Part shown: positions 60,075-64,000 of the stretch, one piece after another
Layout: each line of letters starts with the position of its first letter
How positions within the stretch are numbered: the first letter of the stretch is position 1
NCBI RefSeq assembly: GCF_000024005.1
Contig: NC_013132.1
Location: 7,248,001-7,312,000, forward strand
Source: Chitinophaga pinensis DSM 2588
GTDB lineage: Bacteria; Bacteroidota; Bacteroidia; Chitinophagales; Chitinophagaceae
Length of the DNA stretch: 64,000 bases
Reading direction: 5' to 3'
The notes under the pieces: generated by a model
Seen by the model: the letters and a program-made list of their open reading frames with translations, nothing else
Database searches by the model: none
Told to the model about the DNA's origin: nothing
Made by a program: the position numbers and the translations under genes

Positions 60075-62089
60075 CAGAAACTGTATTTAAATGCAACATA
60101 CATATTACGGGGCGCCTGTACAAAGTATTTACGGGTACCGTCCGCTTCCACATAACCATCGTTATAATACTTCGCACTGGTCAGGTTGTTCACAAACAGC
60201 GACAGCGTACAATGTGCAATTGTATACTGTGCTCTTGCATTCAGCAATACATAACTGTCTACCAGCGCATCGTTGGCAAAGTCAATATAAGCACGGTGCT
60301 GGTACCTACCGGATAACGCCACGCCCAGACGTTTATGTTGCCATCCCACCTCCTGGTTAACGATCAGTGCCGGTGTCAGGATAGGCGTGAAAGAAGTCTG
60401 CTGTTCTTTCACCCTGCTATGATTGAAAGAAGAATTATTGGTAAAGCTGAATGCTTTTAAGCGATAGCTGGCATGTAACTCCAGACCTGCGCGGTAACTG
60501 CTTTTTACTTTATTGGTCAGCAGTAAGCCGTTGGGGCCTACCTGTCCGTTCAATACAATTTCGTTATCGAAATTCATGTAGTAGCCATTCAGCCCCAGCT
60601 CCAGGTTATTCCGCTGAAAGCGGATCCCTAACTCATGATCTACGACTGATTCTGCATCCTTGTTATAGATGATTGCCTTCCCGGTACTGTCAGCAGTCAG
60701 ATCGTCATTTCCCCCGAAAATATCATTCCGCGTAGGTTCCCTGCCGGTACGGCCAATGCTGTAGTAAATACTGCTTGCATCGCTGACGGCAAAGCTGATC
60801 CCTGCTTTAGGATTGAGGAAATGCCAGTCCATCTTCTCAAAAGGTACGCTGCCTTTATAATCGAAAGTCGCATAACGGTATTGCAGATCACCGTACAGAG
60901 TGAAGCGGTGCAGGCTGTATTCTATTTTGGTAAATGCGCTGACCTCATTTTTATATCCTTTGTTCTGATACAATTCTCCCAACCAGTTATCGGTTCCTGT
61001 ATGTCTGCGGGAATACAGATTACCGTGTACGCCTGTCGTCCATTTGAAACGATCATAAGTAAGTGCGTAGTTGGTAAAGAATCCACCGAAATGGGACAGG
61101 AAACCGTAGTTAAACAGGTTGCCATCTGTCTCCATACCCAGGAAGTTATTCAGGTCAAAATCGTATCCACCTTTCAGATAAGTATAGTAGATACTGGATG
61201 TCAGTGTAGCATGTAGGGAAGGCCGCCAGCTATTTTGTAACTGTACGAGCCCCTGGAAGAAGCGGTCCTTTTCGTCTTTGGTGTTCGCATTGCTACGCCT
61301 GTCTTTTGCAATCAGCGTATCTGCTACTGCCAGCCAGGCCATTCCGTTCCGCTGGTGACCCGCCATAATGTTCAGCTTCCAGGTACTTTTATCGTAGTAT
61401 AATCCGCCGCTGATAAAAACAGATTGTGAATTATTGAAGGAATGATATTTATAGCCATCCGTATATACCTGCGAAGCCCTTACATACAGTGATTTCCTGT
61501 TTTTAATAGCCGTCTGATGTTCTCCGAAAATCCTGAAACTGTTATAAGATCCATACCCTACACCGAAATCAGTACTGGCCTTGTCTCCGGCTTCCGGTGC
61601 AAACAGCTGTATACTACCGGCATAACTGGCAGCACCGTTTTTAGACGTACCAACGCCCCGTTGTATCTGCAAGCGGCTGATGGAATTGAGTATATCCGGA
61701 TAATTGGAAAAATAAGCGCCCTGATCTTCCGGTTCATTCAAAGGCATGCCGTCCAGGGTAGTGTTGATCCTGGTCTGGTCCATTCCTCTCATACGATAAT
61801 AGGAATAGCCCTGCATATTACCCGCGTCTGAATACACCGTGATAGAGGGTGTTTCTGATAACAGAAAAGAAGGCTCCTGCCCGGTATTCTTTTCATCCAG
61901 CACCTTCATGTCCAGGTTCTGATACGTAACAGGGGTTTTACTACCAGCCTGATAGGAAACAATCACTTCCTTCAGCCGCCGGGTGCTGTCCTGATCTTTG
62001 CTTTTGGGTAAAGTATCCTGTGCGCCGGCTAACAAAGGCAATAGTAAAACTGATACAGTGGTGATATTCACACGACTAAAAAAGCTCAT
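60074..62089 (-). CDS. TonB-dependent receptor of the pnuC-nadR operon
   Basis: The protein has 671 residues from the ATG at 62089, which gives signal peptide MSFFSRVNITTVSVLLLPLLAGAQ; a longer frame to 62149 is not needed. Plug: LKEVIVSYQAGSKTPVTYQNLDMKVLDEKNTGQEPSFLLSETPSITVYSDAGNMQGYSYYRMRGMDQTRINTTLDGMPLNEPEDQGAYFSNYPDILNSISRLQIQRGVGTSKNGAASYAGSIQL. Lacks the CarboxypepD_reg N-terminal sandwich. Its stop overlaps the pnuC start, so it probably carries nicotinamide riboside, NMN or a related precursor across the outer membrane. Confidence 0.88.
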   Translation of the reverse strand: MSFFSRVNITTVSVLLLPLLAGAQDTLPKSKDQDSTRRLKEVIVSYQAGSKTPVTYQNLDMKVLDEKNTGQEPSFLLSETPSITVYSDAGNMQGYSYYRMRGMDQTRINTTLDGMPLNEPEDQGAYFSNYPDILNSISRLQIQRGVGTSKNGAASYAGSIQLFAPEAGDKASTDFGVGYGSYNSFRIFGEHQTAIKNRKSLYVRASQVYTDGYKYHSFNNSQSVFISGGLYYDKSTWKLNIMAGHQRNGMAWLAVADTLIAKDRRSNANTKDEKDRFFQGLVQLQNSWRPSLHATLTSSIYYTYLKGGYDFDLNNFLGMETDGNLFNYGFLSHFGGFFTNYALTYDRFKWTTGVHGNLYSRRHTGTDNWLGELYQNKGYKNEVSAFTKIEYSLHRFTLYGDLQYRYATFDYKGSVPFEKMDWHFLNPKAGISFAVSDASSIYYSIGRTGREPTRNDIFGGNDDLTADSTGKAIIYNKDAESVVDHELGIRFQRNNLELGLNGYYMNFDNEIVLNGQVGPNGLLLTNKVKSSYRAGLELHASYRLKAFSFTNNSSFNHSRVKEQQTSFTPILTPALIVNQEVGWQHKRLGVALSGRYQHRAYIDFANDALVDSYVLLNARAQYTIAHCTLSLFVNNLTSAKYYNDGYVEADGTRKYFVQAPRNMYVAFKYSF

Positions 62090-62113
62090 AGGATAAAAAA
62101 TGTAATTATTACA

Positions 62114-62121
62114 CAAATATA
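62114..62121 (-). promoter_or_regulatory. Candidate -7 element of the TonB-pnuC-nadR operon
   Basis: The minus strand reads TATATTTG, an exact TAnnTTTG, 24 bases before the ATG at 62089. No good -33 TTG is visible. A GTCCGGAC palindrome (62131-62138) lies upstream and may be an operator. Confidence 0.5.
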
Positions 62122-62283
62122 TTAAGCCGAGTCCGGACATCGTTAACATGTTTGTGTTAGTGGGCTAATTTGTTGATACACTGGTTTAAAATAATCCTTA
62201 CTTTTATTTTACCGAGACAAAACGCCGTTGTCAATGCTACTTTTAACCTGTAACCATGGCGTATTTATCCCAAATGACGCGAT

Positions 62284-62919
62284 ATGAAAAGTGATACACC
62301 ATTCCTCCGCAAACTGGACCAACACCGTAAATTCCTTTTAGGATATCGCCTGGCTTTTGAGACCAGTTCACAGCGCTCAAGCTGGCGCCAGATTGTAATG
62401 CTTTGGTTTTCTGCCGCTTCGCAGGGAAACAAAAGAGCGCAGTTTTATCTGGCTACCTGCTATGATAACGGAATGGGTGTACAACGGGACACGGCCATTG
62501 CCTTCAAATGGTATATGAAAGCTGCATTACAGGGCCACATGGAGTCACAATACAATGTAGGATTCTTTTATCGTGAAGGAGATGTTGTCAGACAAAACGA
62601 TAAAAAAGCCGTTTACTGGTTCAAACTGGCTTCTGCACAGGGAGATACAGAAGCGCAACGCGATCTGGGCTACTGTTATTTCTACGGCCTTGGCATAGAG
62701 AAAGACGTCACACAGGCTATCTTCTGGTACAAGAAAGCAGCTGCCAAAGACGATCCTAAAGCGCTGTACAATCTCGGACTCTGCTACAAACACGGTGACG
62801 GCGTCGGCCAGTCTCAGCGTTGGGCAAAATATTATTTCGAAAGAGCAGCCCGCCTGGGCAATAATGCCGCTTCTCTTCAGTTACGCGAGATCATGCGTAC
62901 CACCAGCCAATATTCTTAA
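62284..62919 (+). CDS. Sel1-like repeat protein
   Basis: The protein has 211 residues, no signal peptide. Four to five SLR repeats of 36 residues: AASQGNKRAQFYLATCYDNGMGVQRDTAIAFKWYMKAALQGHMESQYNVGFFYREGDVVRQNDKKAVYWFKLASAQGDTEAQRDLGYCYFYGLGIEKDVTQAIFWYKKAA and one more, ending KYYFERAARLGNNAASLQLREIM. A solenoid binding scaffold, cytoplasmic. The 3' end overlaps the convergent kinase gene by 4 bases. Confidence 0.88.
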   Translation: MKSDTPFLRKLDQHRKFLLGYRLAFETSSQRSSWRQIVMLWFSAASQGNKRAQFYLATCYDNGMGVQRDTAIAFKWYMKAALQGHMESQYNVGFFYREGDVVRQNDKKAVYWFKLASAQGDTEAQRDLGYCYFYGLGIEKDVTQAIFWYKKAAAKDDPKALYNLGLCYKHGDGVGQSQRWAKYYFERAARLGNNAASLQLREIMRTTSQYS

Positions 62920-64000
62920 CTGTTAGGTACTGTCCGCTCAAGCGGCAGTATCATCGTAAATGCTGTTCCCACACCTGGCGTAGATTCCGCCGTGATAAAT
63001 CCTCCATGATTACGAATGATCTTTCTGCAATAGGCCAGCCCTAATCCAAACCCTTCATAGGTGGACTCAAAAGAGATCCTTGCAAAAATGTCAAATATCT
63101 TTTCAAGCTGCTGTTTTTCTATGCCCATCCCATTGTCCTGCACGCGGATACGGACATACTTTTTATTCCCGGCAGCAGGCAGCAATGACCTGACCTGATG
63201 AATATCCGGTTCACTTACCAAAATACGGATCTCTGCAGGAGCGTCTGTACGGGCAAACTTAAGTGCATTACTGATCAGGTGGTAAAACAGTTGCTCCATC
63301 TGCATGGAGATCGCCTGCATATATGGCAGGGAATCTGCGATGACACGACCACCTTTCACAAACAAAGACTGCTCCAGTTGCGCACAAACATCCGCCACCA
63401 CCTTATTCAGATCGATCTTTTCAAAAGAAGCGTCTACATAATTCAGTTCTGAAAAGTCCGACAGGTCTTTGATCATCATGGAGATCCGCTGTGCTCCGGC
63501 ATTGACTTTCAGGGCCAGTTCCTTTGATTTCTCCACATGCGCCTGCTCCACCGCATCTACCAGCATATTACTGAACAGGCGGATCTTTCTCAGTGGCTCC
63601 TGTAAATTGTGATTTGAAATATGCCTGTACTGGCGGTTCTCATCCTGTGTTTCAGACAATTGCCTGTTTAGCTCGCGGATGGCTACATCGTTGCGCTCCA
63701 TCTGATCAATGCTATGCAAATGAAAGGAAATCAGTTCCGAGAAAAGGTTAAACATCCCTATCACCCGCGGATTCTTCAACTGTGCCGGTCTCGGATCGAT
63801 CGCACAGAGTGTTCCGAAGAATTCACCGTTTTTCAAAATAATAGGTACAGATATATAACTCTGAAAACCATACATTTTGGGGGTATGATGATTAGAAAAT
63901 GCTTCATCCCCCGCCACATGATCAATAATCACCGCATTCCTGCTGTCGCGTATCTCATTACAGATAGTCGTCTCTATCTGCAATTCTCCCCCAGGCTCCA
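62916..64000 (-). CDS. GAF-domain sensor histidine kinase (5' end outside the window)
   Basis: The frame is open from base 64000 to 62916, about 360 residues visible. GAF domain (VIIDHVAGDEAFSNHHTPKMYGFQSYISVPIILKNGEFFGTLCAIDPRPAQL), then a helical part, the H-box SNHNLQEPLRKIRLFSNML, N-box LISNALKFART, G1 VRIRVQDNGMGIEKQQLEKIFDIFARI, G2 YEGFGLGLAYCRKIIRNHGG. It lacks a receiver domain in the visible part. Ligand of the GAF domain unknown. Overlaps the Sel1 gene end by 4 bases. Confidence 0.92.
   Translation of the reverse strand, partial: EPGGELQIETTICNEIRDSRNAVIIDHVAGDEAFSNHHTPKMYGFQSYISVPIILKNGEFFGTLCAIDPRPAQLKNPRVIGMFNLFSELISFHLHSIDQMERNDVAIRELNRQLSETQDENRQYRHISNHNLQEPLRKIRLFSNMLVDAVEQAHVEKSKELALKVNAGAQRISMMIKDLSDFSELNYVDASFEKIDLNKVVADVCAQLEQSLFVKGGRVIADSLPYMQAISMQMEQLFYHLISNALKFARTDAPAEIRILVSEPDIHQVRSLLPAAGNKKYVRIRVQDNGMGIEKQQLEKIFDIFARISFESTYEGFGLGLAYCRKIIRNHGGFITAESTPGVGTAFTMILPLERTVPNS

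Noticed and set aside
62131..62138. GTCCGGAC palindrome as NAD-regulator operator
   Set aside because: Eight bases is too short to call without other copies; mentioned only as a candidate.
62090..62283. TPP riboswitch before the TonB-pnuC operon
   Set aside because: The conserved CTGAGA and ACCTGATCTGG-like elements are absent, which also argues for a NAD-precursor and against a thiamin role.
1..64000. tRNA, rRNA, CRISPR array, IS element or prophage
   Set aside because: No CCA-ended cloverleaf, rRNA core, spaced repeat array, transposase or phage gene was found on reading.

Overview
The window looks like chromosomal DNA of a soil or rhizosphere Bacteroidota, most probably Chitinophaga or a close relative in the Chitinophagaceae. 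The grounds are TonB-dependent receptors with Bacteroidota-type N-terminal extensions, many secreted glycoside hydrolases, PnuC/NadR, HYC_CC_PP and DUF4242-type families, promoters of the TAnnTTTG type instead of sigma70 boxes, weak or absent Shine-Dalgarno sequences, and a moderate G+C content. I saw no rRNA, tRNA, CRISPR array, complete insertion sequence or prophage. Assignments come from reading the sequence and from memory of the families; no database was searched.

Layout. 1-1171: 5' part of a TonB-dependent siderophore-type receptor. 1552-4144: a family 2A encapsulin shell gene followed by its cysteine desulfurase cargo, with overlapping ends; this is the most distinctive system here. 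4394-8914: a SUKH-domain protein, a metal-linked TonB receptor with a fused HMA domain, its HYC_CC_PP partner, and an HxlR regulator divergent from an aldo/keto reductase across a palindrome. 8965-12252: aldo/keto reductase, VOC protein and a CPA1 Na+/H+ antiporter. 12299-14472: a Tet(X)-like flavin monooxygenase divergent from an AraC regulator. 14598-20660: cupin, SnoaL-like, quinone-reductase-like and SDR enzymes with AraC regulators, plus a type I methionine aminopeptidase. 21079-22878: an FCP1-like phosphatase and a second, decayed copy of the Tet(X)-like/AraC module. 22868-25284: a lipoprotein and the purEK operon.

25759-32674: a large LRR protein, a GH84 hexosaminidase and a secreted beta-helix protein. 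32721-40450: many small genes, namely the DUF2975/YozG pair with a well-defined promoter-operator, SUKH, SnoaL-like, Ada-domain, a broken GNAT gene, a frameshifted ATP-grasp gene, DUF4242, small exported proteins and ogt. 40910-47380: a TlpA-like protein without its cysteines, an MBL hydrolase, an NAD-binding protein, an AraC/SDR pair, a Rof-like protein and a GH18-like secreted protein. 47514-51950: a LytS/LytTR-type two-component system with a membrane protein, and an ABC transporter. 52047-56857: GH51 arabinofuranosidase and GH27 alpha-galactosidase with an AraC regulator. 57084-62089: a lipoprotein, then a TonB receptor-pnuC-nadR operon for uptake and phosphorylation of nicotinamide riboside. 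62284-64000: a Sel1-repeat protein and a partial GAF histidine kinase.

Two themes recur. One is one-component regulation: six AraC-family regulators (two paralogous groups plus a singleton), each beside a redox enzyme or glycosidase. The other is gene decay: a frameshifted Tet(X)-like remnant, a GNAT gene with an internal deletion, a frameshifted ATP-grasp gene and several short orphan reading frames, mixed with intact housekeeping genes (purEK, nadR, ogt, map). Convergent gene pairs are often separated by strong hairpins that probably terminate transcription in both directions.
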